Virus record (IMG/VR): IMGVR_UViG_3300044858_005533
Location: 1-22,250 of that record
Source: a virus
DNA: 22,250 nt
Reading direction: 5' to 3' (one strand)
Below, one piece after another: positions 9,501 through 17,801 of this stretch. The stretch's first letter is position 1. Each line of letters starts with the position of its first letter. The notes under the pieces were generated by a model. That model searched no databases. It had not been told where the DNA came from and worked only from the letters and a program-made list of their open reading frames with translations. The translations under genes and the position numbers were made by a program.

Positions 9501-12500
9501 CTTCTGTACCAGGAACACTGGACCTAGCAATCATCAATGTGCATCCGTATCCTTCTTCTCCTGTTGATATTGTCATTGAACCACAGAAGAATCGTAGATA
9601 CACAATGAAAGATATTGGTAAAATTGAAGATCGGATCAATAGACTTGAGTACTACACATCGTTGAATCTTCTAGAGAAGCAAGCAGCAGATTTGTCTATT
9701 CTTGATGAGAATGGTCTTGATAGATTCAAGAATGGTCTTCTTGTTGATTCATTTACAGGATACAACATAGCCGATGTAAACAATGAATATCTGAAGGTGT
9801 CTATAGACACTAAGGAAAAATATGTAACAGCACAAGCGTCTGTCGGTGAAATTCCATTGAAGTATACAACAACAGGATCTTCTGGAGTGACAAGAACACC
9901 CGGAAATAAACTCATGTTGAACTACACACATGAAGTGTTCTCAGAGAATCCATATGCTTCATCTGCATTGAATCTATCTCAAGAATTGACATATGACTGG
10001 ACTGGAGTCATGTCAATTCTTCCATCTACAGATAACTGGGTGGATACCACAAACAATCCTTTGAAGAATCTAGTTGTCGTTGATCTTGAGGGTAACGCAG
10101 ACAATTGGAGAACAATCGCCAATGCGTGGGACACAGAACTAAACTCATGGGAATCTAGATGGGTTGGAACATCAGTTCAGCAAGAAGTTGGCAGCACAAA
10201 ATCAACCGTCGCTAGAGTTGTTCAGCAAACTCAGTTGGGCGAGTTGATCGGTTCTAACATTACAGTTGGAACAACAGAATCACAAACACCAGCTAGAGTT
10301 GTAGATGTTTCAGTCAATCACTTCATGAGAAGCAGAGACTTCATCTTTGATGTAAGTGGAGTAAAATCCAATTCTAGACTCTATGCTTTCTTTGATGGAA
10401 TAGATGTAACTGCAAATTGTACTCAAATCACGATCAACAGTGGATATACAACTCGCGATGTGTTTGATCTTCTAGATGCAAATGGAACAGTTTCATCAAA
10501 CACTACAGTTTACACAGTAAAATCTACTGGAACGATGTTCGCTGATGGTGAAGGTAAACTTGTTGGAATCTTTACTCTTCCTGCGCAAAAGTTTAGTGTG
10601 GGTCAGAGAGAATTCAAGTTGATTGATGATGCTCAGAATAGAGACTCAGTGGCAACAACAAGCACAAAGAACTCAATTGTTGCTCAGGGTCTTTCTGTGA
10701 TTTCTGCGTCTAATCATGTTAACACAAGACCAATCAATGTGAATTTTACATCTGCACTTGAAAAGAGCAACATCAGTCGCCAGATCAAAAGCCCAACAAA
10801 CACATTTGTTCGTGATCCGTTGTCACAGAGTTTCTTTATTGACGAAGTGAACTATGCTTATGGCGTATTTGTGTCTAAGATTGATGTATACTTCAAGACA
10901 AAATCGGCAAATAGCTCTACGAAAGTATACATGCAGATTCGCGAGATGGAGAATGGATTCCCCACTCGCAAAGCAATTGGCGACTCTACAACATTTGTCC
11001 GATCAGGAAACATCGCAGTCAGCGCAGATGGAACTACAGCAACAACATTCACATTTGATAGCCCAATCTATCTATTGCCGGGAATTGACTACTGCTTCTC
11101 TCTAATTCCGGAGGGCAATGTCGATGACTTTGAAATTTGGACTGCTGAATTGGGTGCACTTGATGTGTCTAGTGGAGATTTGCAGAAGAGAATAGAGAAA
11201 CAACCAGCAGCCGGTATTCTATTCACATCTTCAAATGACTTCTCTTGGTCTGTCCGTCAAAATCAAGATTTGAAGTATAAGATTTATGTAGCCAAGTTCG
11301 CTCCAAGTGCATCTGGTGTTGTTGTTCTTGAGAACAAACCTATTGCATCTAGCAGAACATACTCATCGTTTGTTCCAAACATTGCTGCGTTGACTCCAGA
11401 TAAGACTGGTGTAGTGTTCAATGCAAGAGTTTCTGACTCATCTGGTCTATTGACAAACTATTTCAATGTCAACAACATTGAAAAGGTAAACTTGCCCAAT
11501 AGAAAGAGTCTTCTGACATCTGCGCAAGAAGTTTCAGCCGGTGTCAAATCCATGAATGTTCGCGGAACAATGAGCACGCAGAATGAGTATATCACTCCTT
11601 TTATTGATTTGGAGAGACTCCAATCTGTGACTCTTGACTATTCTATAAACAACACAACATCTTTAACTTTAGATGGAACTGCAACTGTCACTGCGGGATC
11701 AAACACTGTTGTCGGATCTAGCACACTGTTTACATCCCAAGTTCTTGCTGGCGAATACATCTCGTTTGGAGGAGTTTATCGGCAAGTGACAGCCGTGACA
11801 AATAACACAAGTTTGATTGTGGGAACTGCATTCTCAGCAAATGCTTCTGCTGTTTTGATAACCGCAGATAACGAAGAAAATCCTAAGGGACCGTATGTAT
11901 CTGGAGCAAGATACATCAGTCGCCGAGTTGAATTGGCTGATGGATTTGAAGCAAATGACTTGACTGTTTATCTAGATGTAAATAGACCAGCCGGAACTGC
12001 TATCAAAGTCTACTATAAAGTTCTTCATGAAACTGATAGTGATTCATTTGATGACAAGTTCTATAGAGAGATGTCACTTGATGGCAGCGCAACATTCACT
12101 TCAGATTCATCAGCATACACTGAAGAGAAGTATGTGGTGCCAACATCTGTAAAGAGTGGCGGCACCCTTCTGTTGAACGGAACTGTGGCTGTCAGCAATG
12201 TGTCAACTACAGTAACTGGTACATCAACACGATTCCTTGAAGAGTTGAAAATTGGCGACACAATCACTGTTGGCACAACATCAAAAATAGTTTCTACAGT
12301 TGCAAACAATATTTCCATGACTGTTGACAGTGCATTCAGCACAGTTGCATCAGATCAATTTGCATTCAAGCAATTGAATAATTCGTTGACATACACAACT
12401 CCAGACGGGCGTGTATATTCTGGTTATAAATACTTCGCCATCAAGATTGTATTCTTGTCAGATAATAATGCAATTGCACCAAGAGTGAAGAGACTTCGCA

Positions 12501-12517
12501 CAATTTCGTTGACATAA
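6512..12517 (+). CDS. Giant DUF4815 baseplate/tail structural protein
   Basis: A 2001-residue protein. Residues about 15-50 (YDDYDEDKKYSRILFRPGRA, then VQARELTQLQ) are the diagnostic start of DUF4815 proteins, which lie after gp8 in marine T4-like phages. They are virion proteins, probably of the outer baseplate or fibre attachment, a role that gp9/gp10 fill in T4; that parallel is inference. Further in, MKDIGKIEDRINRLEYYTSL (near residue 1030) is also typical. Three copies of a beta module (GT-V...GTxF...GDxI, then a V-x-x-V-x-x-x-T-x-L-x-V strand) begin near residues 653, 1716 and 1883. Only three cysteines were found. TAGGAAAA before ATG 6512 supports the start. Its stop codon overlaps the next gene's ATG. 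Confidence 0.85.
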   Translation: MSNPGGVNLNVSPYYDDYDEDKKYSRILFRPGRAVQARELTQLQTIFQKQIQRFGNYFFKEGSIIDGCEQGLDLNLSYAKLQPTYNGNQIDVDNFNGKNVIGSETGIKVKVGLVSDIEGNDPKTLFINYASSGTMILSVNAVPSTIVSGNTISTANASGRIEYWNDSLFKIYVSNITGTFVPTNATTVSSNGSTLTVQINTVTDKRASKVLEDDEIIFTDEASPVYANTAILQATSHTENDVTYTKGSKVSVGDGVVYVADHFTKNTNQTIILDKYKNTPSYKVGFVPTKTFVDYIEDPSLVDNAQGTPNYQAPGADRFKIDTVLTKLELNAETSESEFITLIEVDGGSVKKRKSFGLESKLEEVIAKRTFEESGDYTLSNPKINIREHLLADNNAGRYTSAEGGNTNLLLLEVDPFVGYVKGFRNEFITRQSIQLNKGLDTQYIQQNKIQLAYGNYVEVNDVIGPWDLMESTKIDLYDTAFNAIAAGGFSLATSTAGKTKIGEARVRSIEYVSGSPGTVNATYRIYLFDIVMNSGKYFSDVRALYDAGTIQRIADTVLDSSGRAILQESTYSVGLFEFPYEAVKTIRDSNGNIVSGYTFKKEFQVTFTNGVATVSSGDNSENFVGSGVLSSSQKNINYTVVVNNSNTNVETTSLTGTVTAANNSTSVTGAGTNFISQFNVGDYIKASGQTRRISTITSATALVVETAFSPAVTTAAMTKVIPAGAYVDLSGNGGSALSRVVTVSSPSTIQIDIKEPATFTASLIATMNKTSAREMQKLLQPNQQVFIQANTHPSGLSGPYSLGKSDVYKIRGIYQAANFVSVPTTANTDVTANYIFDNGQRDSTYEHGRITPKVGIVPTGRLLVVFDFFRHDTTQGVGYMSVDSYPVDDVGTSNTTIDTAEIPSYVSSSTGTKYELRNSIDLRIRKLDDNANTINPVDPGTYQIPIGGLHNTKPSSDFDSDVIIYKGRISRLFLNENGEFGIVDGSPGYPKPQVPPSVPGTLDLAIINVHPYPSSPVDIVIEPQKNRRYTMKDIGKIEDRINRLEYYTSLNLLEKQAADLSILDENGLDRFKNGLLVDSFTGYNIADVNNEYLKVSIDTKEKYVTAQASVGEIPLKYTTTGSSGVTRTPGNKLMLNYTHEVFSENPYASSALNLSQELTYDWTGVMSILPSTDNWVDTTNNPLKNLVVVDLEGNADNWRTIANAWDTELNSWESRWVGTSVQQEVGSTKSTVARVVQQTQLGELIGSNITVGTTESQTPARVVDVSVNHFMRSRDFIFDVSGVKSNSRLYAFFDGIDVTANCTQITINSGYTTRDVFDLLDANGTVSSNTTVYTVKSTGTMFADGEGKLVGIFTLPAQKFSVGQREFKLIDDAQNRDSVATTSTKNSIVAQGLSVISASNHVNTRPINVNFTSALEKSNISRQIKSPTNTFVRDPLSQSFFIDEVNYAYGVFVSKIDVYFKTKSANSSTKVYMQIREMENGFPTRKAIGDSTTFVRSGNIAVSADGTTATTFTFDSPIYLLPGIDYCFSLIPEGNVDDFEIWTAELGALDVSSGDLQKRIEKQPAAGILFTSSNDFSWSVRQNQDLKYKIYVAKFAPSASGVVVLENKPIASSRTYSSFVPNIAALTPDKTGVVFNARVSDSSGLLTNYFNVNNIEKVNLPNRKSLLTSAQEVSAGVKSMNVRGTMSTQNEYITPFIDLERLQSVTLDYSINNTTSLTLDGTATVTAGSNTVVGSSTLFTSQVLAGEYISFGGVYRQVTAVTNNTSLIVGTAFSANASAVLITADNEENPKGPYVSGARYISRRVELADGFEANDLTVYLDVNRPAGTAIKVYYKVLHETDSDSFDDKFYREMSLDGSATFTSDSSAYTEEKYVVPTSVKSGGTLLLNGTVAVSNVSTTVTGTSTRFLEELKIGDTITVGTTSKIVSTVANNISMTVDSAFSTVASDQFAFKQLNNSLTYTTPDGRVYSGYKYFAIKIVFLSDNNAIAPRVKRLRTISLT
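8472..8680 (+). repeat. Beta-sandwich-like module, copy 1 in DUF4815 protein
   Basis: Encodes a module of about 65-70 residues with the pattern GTVTAANNSTSVTGAGTNF, GDYIKASG, TALVVETAF. The same pattern recurs at about 11660-11870 and 12161-12370 in this gene, and near 4932-5140 at the end of the gp7-position gene. The copies are divergent at DNA level, so they are old protein-domain repeats rather than recent duplications. Confidence 0.6.
11660..11870 (+). repeat. Beta-sandwich-like module, copy 2 in DUF4815 protein
   Basis: Encodes DGTATVTAGSNTVVGSSTLF, then AGEYISFGGVYRQV and TSLIVGTAFSA. It matches copy 1 in spacing: a GT-V strand, then GS/GT-x-F about 14 residues later, an (A)G-E/D-x-I turn, and a final T-S-L-I-V strand. 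Confidence 0.6.
12161..12370 (+). repeat. Beta-sandwich-like module, copy 3 in DUF4815 protein
   Basis: Encodes NGTVAVSNVSTTVTGTSTRF, then IGDTITVGTTSKIV and ISMTVDSAFS. This is the same module as copies 1 and 2, placed just before the C-terminal end (GYKYFAIKIVF, RVKRLRTISLT). Confidence 0.6.
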
Positions 12518-12786
12518 TGATGCCGACACCGATGATGAATAATAAAGAAATAATAAAACTGAAAGAAGTGCATAATGGATTCTCTGAACGGGATATTCAC
12601 TCTAAGGCAATTTTGAGTAGAGATAATGATTCTCTTTTGAAGTATAAGATACAGAAGAATAGAATGAATTCTATTTCTTCAAGTGCAAAAGAAATGGAAT
12701 CACTGAAGTCAGAATTCATTTCTATCAAAGAAGAATTAAATGAAATAAGAAACTTACTTCTAAGAATTACAGCAGGTAAACAATAA
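12517..12786 (+). CDS. Small coiled-coil protein, function unknown
   Basis: An 89-residue, lysine- and serine-rich protein. The C-terminal third (MESLKSEFISIKEELNEIRN, then LLLRI) has heptad spacing of Leu/Ile/Phe and should form a coiled coil. No cysteine and no membrane segment are seen. Its ATG overlaps the TAA of the DUF4815 gene, and its own TAA overlaps the next ATG, so translation is probably coupled on both sides. A short coiled-coil protein at this place could be a connector or chaperone between the baseplate and the fibre encoded next. This is inference from position; I recognise no named family. GC content is low: 17 of 60 bases at 12601-12660. Confidence 0.75.
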   Translation: MMPTPMMNNKEIIKLKEVHNGFSERDIHSKAILSRDNDSLLKYKIQKNRMNSISSSAKEMESLKSEFISIKEELNEIRNLLLRITAGKQ

Positions 12787-14405
12787 TGCCAATTCAAACA
12801 GTTGCCATTTCAAACACATTTAATGAACTGCGTGTCGCTACGAATTCTGTTATTGGTGAAGTCAATAATCTAAGTAATGGCGTCGGTAATATCGTTATTG
12901 ATAGTATTACCGCAAACACATATGTTGGAGTTTCTTCTAATCTCAACATTTCTGGAAATACAGGCTCTGATGTAGTGAGTTTGACATCCGAAACTCTTAG
13001 AGTTGTTGGTACAAATGGCATCACAACAAATGTAAATTCTAGTTCAAATACAATAAGTGTTAATCTAGGATCAAGTCTATCACTCAGTACTCTAGCACTT
13101 ACAGGCGCCACTCCAAATACTTTTGATATAACAGGAGGCATTAGACTCAATGGCACAACAACAGGATATGTTGGTCTTCAAGTAGCGACATCTGGAACAA
13201 ATCAAACATATACACTTCCTGCTTCTGACGGGCTGAGCGGTCAAGTTCTACAGACAAACGGAGTCGGATCTCTTTCATGGGTGAATCAATCTGCCGGTGG
13301 TGGTGGAGGTGGTGGAGGAAGTGGAACATCCACATCAAGAACCGCATTCACTGCAACCGGTGGGCAGACAACGTTCAGTCTGACTTATACAGTTGGGCAG
13401 ATTGATGTCTACATGAACGGTTCTAAGTTGGTAGCTAATAATGACTTCACTGCGACAAATGGAACTTCTATTGTTCTTGCAACAGGCGCAGTCGCTGGCG
13501 ATGTCATTGATGCTGTCACTTATTCAAGTCAATGGATTTCTTCTGGATCAAATCTTTACTACGCAGACGGAAACATCGGTGTAGGAACAACAAATCCATC
13601 GGCGAGAATTCATGCTGCTAGCGCAAACACTGCGTTTGCTGTAGGAACAATTAGACTTGACGGCGCAAACGCCACAGGCGTAATTGATGCACCCACAACA
13701 ATCAATGCAGTTACGGGAGGTGGCGCAGGCAACGGCGGAAGCCAGTTGTACTTCCAAACACGCGAAGAGAACGGCTCATTGACTGAGAGACTCCGTATCA
13801 ATCAGTTGGGTAGAGTTGGTATTGGTACAGTCACACCCAACACAGAACTTGATGTAATTGGCACAGTCACTGCTACAACATTCTCTGGTTCTGGTGCATC
13901 TCTAACTTCAATAAATGCTTCAAATGTTTCTTCTGGAACTTTAGATAACGCTAGAACAACAGCAGCATCAGCCAATGGTGCATCAACGATTGTAACTAGA
14001 GATGCAGCAGGTAACTTTGTTGCAAATACAATTTCTTTGACAAACTTTGCAGTTGGTGTTGCGAGCCCAGCAGCAAACACAAAAGTGGATATTTTAGGTT
14101 CTCAAGCGGGCAACATCGTAGCAGTTGCTGCTCTAAACATTGATTGCTCAACTGGCAACTTCTTCACTAAAACAATCGCAGCAGACAGCACATTCACATT
14201 CAGTAATGTTCCTGCATCTAGAGCATATGGTTTCACACTTGAACTCACTCACACTAGCGGCAATGTGACATGGCCAGGCACGGTGAGATGGCCAGCAAAC
14301 ACTGCGCCAACACTGACAACAAGCAAAACTCATTTGTTTATGTTTGTCACAGATGATAGCGGATCAAGATGGCGCGGCTCTTCTCTTCTGAATTATGATA
14401 ACTGA
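12786..14405 (+). CDS. Tail fibre protein
   Basis: A 539-residue fibre-like protein. The N-terminal 60 residues (TVAISNTFNELRVATNSVIG) look like an attachment domain. A run of glycines (about residues 171-180) forms a flexible linker. Next come a beta block (TFSLTYTVGQIDVYMNGSKL) and two fibre repeats of the type GNIGVGTTNPSARIHA (near residue 262) and GRVGIGTVTPNTELDVIG (near 342), common in phage fibres of the gp36/gp37 and S74-peptidase style. No S74 autoprotease signature was seen at the end. The C-terminal domain (FTFSNVPASRAYGFTLELTH, then VTWPGTVRWP) is a beta-rich tip seen in many phage fibres. It probably binds the host surface directly or carries another adhesin. Confidence 0.82.
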   Translation: MPIQTVAISNTFNELRVATNSVIGEVNNLSNGVGNIVIDSITANTYVGVSSNLNISGNTGSDVVSLTSETLRVVGTNGITTNVNSSSNTISVNLGSSLSLSTLALTGATPNTFDITGGIRLNGTTTGYVGLQVATSGTNQTYTLPASDGLSGQVLQTNGVGSLSWVNQSAGGGGGGGGSGTSTSRTAFTATGGQTTFSLTYTVGQIDVYMNGSKLVANNDFTATNGTSIVLATGAVAGDVIDAVTYSSQWISSGSNLYYADGNIGVGTTNPSARIHAASANTAFAVGTIRLDGANATGVIDAPTTINAVTGGGAGNGGSQLYFQTREENGSLTERLRINQLGRVGIGTVTPNTELDVIGTVTATTFSGSGASLTSINASNVSSGTLDNARTTAASANGASTIVTRDAAGNFVANTISLTNFAVGVASPAANTKVDILGSQAGNIVAVAALNIDCSTGNFFTKTIAADSTFTFSNVPASRAYGFTLELTHTSGNVTWPGTVRWPANTAPTLTTSKTHLFMFVTDDSGSRWRGSSLLNYDN

Positions 14406-14420
14406 TCGGGAGCAATAATA

Positions 14421-16388
14421 ATGGATCGTTTGACACGAATGTTATCTCAGGCGGCAGGTGGCGCCGCAGAATCTACTTATGTTGAGGACGTTTTCTCAAC
14501 GTACCTCTACACCGGCAACGGCTCTACGCAAACCATCACCAACGGGATTGATCTGGCGGGTAAGGGTGGGTTGGTATGGATCAAGTCTCGCTCGTCGGCT
14601 CCACAAGACGGCAGGCATCAAATATTTGATACAGCCAGAGGCATTGAATATAGGTTGTTTACAGATCAAACAGCCGCGCAAAACGGGCCGTGGGAAACCA
14701 CATTAGTTCACAACCTTTCAAGCACAGGTTTCAATGTCGGCCTCGGGGGTTCGATTAACTACACGGGCGAAAACTTTGTCTCATGGACCTTCCGCAAGCA
14801 GCCCAAGTTCTTTGATGTGATGACGTATACGGGGAACGGTAATTCCACTCAGACCATCAGCCATAATCTCGGCTCTACTCCCGGTTGCATAATTATTAAA
14901 GCAACTGTTACTGACAGCGGGCAATCAAACGGAAACTGGGTTGTTTTTCACAGATCAACACCTGATAACTTTTTGATGCTCAATCGTACCGATATGCAGA
15001 CTGCCCAAACGGGGGCCACGACAGGTACGAGCACGACCTTTAATGCAATCAATGGTGTTTGTAACGGTAACGGAATCACCTACGTTGCCTACCTCTTCGC
15101 CCACGATGCAGGCGGCTTCGGCGTGTCTGGATCGGACAATGTGATTAGTTGTGGGTCAGTGACGACTAATGGCAGCGGTGTTGGTTCTGTCAATCTTGGG
15201 TGGGAACCTCAATGGGTCTTGGTAAAGGTTACAAACACTACAAACGATTGGCGCATTATTGACAATATGCGAGGTTTTGCCGCTACATATATAGCAAACG
15301 GCAGTAACCAATTGCGGGCCAACACCACAGGTGCTGAGTCAGACGCTTCGTATTTCTGCAACTCAACAGGTTTTACCTTTGACGCTGGCGTATCTCAACC
15401 ATTCATCTACATCGCCATCCGACGCGGCCCGATGAGGACTCCGACGACGGGGACGAGTGTTTACGATGCTTCGCTTTATACCGGAAACAACACAACAAGG
15501 GTAATTACGGCTCCATTTGTAACTGACTTGGCTGTTGTAAAAAGCCGAAGTGGTAGCGCCGCTGGGGCAACGTGGGCAGACCGTCTTCGTGGGAGACCCG
15601 CGCTTGATTCCAGCAGCACTGGCGCAGAAGTTTCAGCAGATTCGTTGTTTCCGGCTAACCCTTGGGATTTGCAAGGTGGCGTGCGAATTGGCAACGGAGC
15701 TAACGCCACCAACAATGGCAATGGCCCCTCGACCTATGTTGACTGGAACTTCCGCCGCGCCCCCGGCTTCTTTGATGTGGTGTGCTATACGGGGAATGGT
15801 TCGACTCAGACGATAAACCACAATCTTACTGTTAAGCCTGAACTTATCATAATAAAGGTACGTAGCCGTAGTGTTACCGGGTGGAGAGTAACGTATTCCA
15901 TGGGGGCAACAACCTATAATCAAGCATTACTAGAATCCACAGGTTCCGGATCGTCTTCTAGTTATGGTAGCGGTAGTAACCTAAATGCTGAACCCACTGC
16001 ATCTGTTTTCTCGGTTGGTAATGTGGGTGAAGTGAATTTTTCAGCGGCAACATTCGTCGCCTATCTCTTCGCCACTGTCGCAGGCGTCAGCAAGGTGGGC
16101 AGCTACACCGGCAACGGCAGCAACCAGACCATCAACTGCGGATTCACCACGGGTGCTCGTTTCGTACTCATCAAACGCACGGACAGCACGGGCGACTGGT
16201 ACGTTTGGGACACGGCCAGAGGCATCGTGTCGGCCAACGACCCGCATCTGAGCCTCAACAGCACAGCAGCCGAGGTCACCACCAACGACAGCATTGACCC
16301 CGACAACAGCGGGTTCATCGTCAATCAAGTATCGGCTACGAACGTTAATGTGACAAGCGCGACATACATCTACCTAGCAATAGCGTAA
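14421..16388 (+). CDS. Repeat-containing tail fibre/adhesin (DUF7483-like)
   Basis: A 655-residue protein built from repeats that each start with Y-T-G-N-(G)-S-T-Q-T-I, near residues 28, 133, 351, 454 and 559. Each continues with a strand ending in V-x-I-K-x-R and later WxxxDTARG or WR-Y segments. Ends such as TYVAYLFA, TFVAYLFAT and ATYIYLAIA close the units. This matches the beta-rich repeats of phage virion proteins often labelled DUF7483, likely exposed on the tail or head. GGGAG at 14408-14412 fixes ATG 14421. The gene is GC-richer than its neighbours and its codons differ (GGC, ACC, CTC, AAC common), strongly so at 16081-16320, pointing to acquisition from another phage. Six cysteines were seen. 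The exact target is unknown. Confidence 0.75.
   Translation: MDRLTRMLSQAAGGAAESTYVEDVFSTYLYTGNGSTQTITNGIDLAGKGGLVWIKSRSSAPQDGRHQIFDTARGIEYRLFTDQTAAQNGPWETTLVHNLSSTGFNVGLGGSINYTGENFVSWTFRKQPKFFDVMTYTGNGNSTQTISHNLGSTPGCIIIKATVTDSGQSNGNWVVFHRSTPDNFLMLNRTDMQTAQTGATTGTSTTFNAINGVCNGNGITYVAYLFAHDAGGFGVSGSDNVISCGSVTTNGSGVGSVNLGWEPQWVLVKVTNTTNDWRIIDNMRGFAATYIANGSNQLRANTTGAESDASYFCNSTGFTFDAGVSQPFIYIAIRRGPMRTPTTGTSVYDASLYTGNNTTRVITAPFVTDLAVVKSRSGSAAGATWADRLRGRPALDSSSTGAEVSADSLFPANPWDLQGGVRIGNGANATNNGNGPSTYVDWNFRRAPGFFDVVCYTGNGSTQTINHNLTVKPELIIIKVRSRSVTGWRVTYSMGATTYNQALLESTGSGSSSSYGSGSNLNAEPTASVFSVGNVGEVNFSAATFVAYLFATVAGVSKVGSYTGNGSNQTINCGFTTGARFVLIKRTDSTGDWYVWDTARGIVSANDPHLSLNSTAAEVTTNDSIDPDNSGFIVNQVSATNVNVTSATYIYLAIA
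16081..16320 (+). other. GC-rich island inside the DUF7483-like gene
   Basis: By hand count 147 of 240 bases are G or C (61%), against 17 of 60 at 12601-12660 in a nearby gene. The block encodes the last repeat unit (SYTGNGSNQTINCGF, WDTARGIVSANDP). The sharp change within one gene suggests that this repeat unit was exchanged separately from the rest. Confidence 0.7.
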
Positions 16389-16397
16389 GGGAAAATC

Positions 16398-16991
16398 ATG
16401 TATATCAATACAGAAACAAATCAATATCCACTTTCCGCGTCTGATATTAGATCGGAAAATCCAAACACAAGTTTTCCTTCTCCTTTTGTTCCTTCATCTA
16501 AATATCAGTGGGTGTTTCCTACACCACAACCAACTTTTGATCCAGTGATTGAAGTTGCGATTGAAACAACACCCCAGTTCACATCAAAAGGAGTCTGGGA
16601 GCAAAGATGGGAAGTTGCGCCAAAGTTCACTGAGTACACCGACGATGATGGCGTGACATACACTGTAGCAGAACAAGAAGCAGCCGCTATTGCAGCAGAC
16701 ACATCAGCCAAACTTGAAGCACTCCAGAGAACCATTGTAGAAAGAACTCAAGCAAGACTTGATGCATTTGCTCTGACAAGAAACTACTCTAGCATTCTCT
16801 CTGCGACTACATACGTTGATAGTGCAATAACTAAGTTTGCCATAGAAGGCGCATACGCAAAGCAAACTAGAGATTCTACATGGGCTACACTCTATGAAAT
16901 TCTAGCAGAAGTTCAAGCTGGAACAAGACCAGTTCCTAACTCATATGAAGAGATTGAGCCAGAATTGCCAGTTCTTCAATGGCAGAATTGA
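16398..16991 (+). CDS. Probable tail fibre assembly / fibre-associated protein
   Basis: A 197-residue protein. The N-terminus (MYINTETNQYPLSASDIRSE, NPNTSFPSPFVP) and the WEQRWEV motif at about residues 68-74 occur in small proteins encoded next to fibre genes and related to tail fibre assembly (Tfa) or DUF4376-type proteins. A helical middle (AEQEAAAIAADTSAKLEALQ, then RTIVERTQARLDAFAL) probably forms a coiled coil. The C-terminus has YEEIEPELPVLQWQ. AAGGGAAAA before ATG 16398 supports the start. The likely role is folding or joining of the neighbouring fibre, but some relatives may be virion components. No cysteine was seen. Confidence 0.65.
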   Translation: MYINTETNQYPLSASDIRSENPNTSFPSPFVPSSKYQWVFPTPQPTFDPVIEVAIETTPQFTSKGVWEQRWEVAPKFTEYTDDDGVTYTVAEQEAAAIAADTSAKLEALQRTIVERTQARLDAFALTRNYSSILSATTYVDSAITKFAIEGAYAKQTRDSTWATLYEILAEVQAGTRPVPNSYEEIEPELPVLQWQN

Positions 16992-16997
16992 TAAATA
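16990..16997 (+). promoter_or_regulatory. T4-type late promoter motif GATAAATA
   Basis: GATAAATA fits the NATAAATA late promoter motif of T4-like marine phages. It overlaps the stop of the preceding gene and lies 30 nt before ATG 17027, with AGAGGA at 17012-17017 between them. It would give the 17027-22250 block its own late transcript. Confidence 0.55.
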
Positions 16998-17026
16998 GAA
17001 AAAGAACAACAAGAGGAATACCCTAA

Positions 17027-17434
17027 ATGACAATTGCAAGAGACTTAGCAAACGTTGCATCGTTGATGGCGTCATCAAGTGCCAATGTTGTCTTTGATAA
17101 CACTGTCATTTTGAGTGGCGGTGTTTCTAATGGTGTTATTTTTCTCGACGACTCAAAAACTGCAAGAACGACATCATCTTTCGTTTATGATTCTGCAAAT
17201 ACCAGAATAGGTATCAACACATCTACACCTAGAGCATCAATTGATATAAATACGACAGATGGTATGATTCCTCCTTCTGGAACAACGGCACAAAGACCCA
17301 ATGTTCCTATTGAAGGATTACTCAGATGGAACACAGAAACTAAGACAACAGAACAATATACAGGTACAAAATGGACACCTATTGCGGGTGTTGATAAAAA
17401 TGCAATATCATTCTTCTTTGCGTCTAGTTTTTAA
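17027..17434 (+). CDS. Short fibre-like virion protein
   Basis: A 135-residue protein. The middle has one fibre repeat, DSANTRIGINTSTPRASIDI (about residues 55-74), of the same type as in the 539-aa fibre. The segment AQRPNVPIEGLLRWNTETKT, then TEQYTGTKWTPI (about 90-121), is a common C-terminal unit of phage fibres and neck fibres in which a short trimeric beta structure forms around the W-T motif. The start is supported by AGAGGA 9 nt upstream. It may be a short whisker, or a shaft segment that associates with the next products. No cysteine is present. Confidence 0.7.
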   Translation: MTIARDLANVASLMASSSANVVFDNTVILSGGVSNGVIFLDDSKTARTTSSFVYDSANTRIGINTSTPRASIDINTTDGMIPPSGTTAQRPNVPIEGLLRWNTETKTTEQYTGTKWTPIAGVDKNAISFFFASSF

Positions 17435-17453
17435 TAAAGAATAGGAAAAAACA

Positions 17454-17777
17454 ATGCCTTCTGGAAGATTAGCAAAATCAAATCCTGCAGCGGAAACAAT
17501 TACCACCGTTTACACTTCACCCGCGAATACATATGTTGTTTGTACCGCTGCGATGCTAAATTATGGCGATTCAACAACAACATTCAGGTTGTCTATACTA
17601 GAAAGTGCTAATAGTACACCTTCAGTATCAGACTTCATAGAGTATGACACCGTTATTACATCAAAAAATGTCATAGAACGATCTGGTATTGTAATTGGCA
17701 ATGGGCAAAAAATAGCCGTGTCGTCACCAACATCATCATTGATTGTCAATGTGTTTGGAATTGAAACTACACAATAA
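17454..17777 (+). CDS. Small beta-rich virion protein (107 aa)
   Basis: A 107-residue protein beginning MPSGRLAKSNPAAETITTVY. The pattern (MPxGRLA, then T-x-L/V-Y-T-x-P, YGDSTTTFRLSI, DFIEYDTVITSKNVIERSGI, and SSLIVNVFGIE at the end) is a recurring small phage protein that looks like a single beta-sandwich domain. Relatives sit among tail and fibre genes, so it probably decorates a fibre or the tail. TAGGAAAAA before ATG 17454 supports the start. Its one cysteine (VVCTAA) is unremarkable. No enzyme motif is seen. Which particle part it belongs to is unknown. Confidence 0.7.
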   Translation: MPSGRLAKSNPAAETITTVYTSPANTYVVCTAAMLNYGDSTTTFRLSILESANSTPSVSDFIEYDTVITSKNVIERSGIVIGNGQKIAVSSPTSSLIVNVFGIETTQ

Positions 17778-17801
17778 AGAATTCAATAGGAGATAAAGAA
17801 C

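Noticed and set aside
17431-17780. Repeated AATAAAGAAT at two short gene borders (17433 and 17773)
   Set aside because: It resembles a late promoter (ATAAAGA versus ATAAATA) but is off in the key base and partly made by the stop codon.
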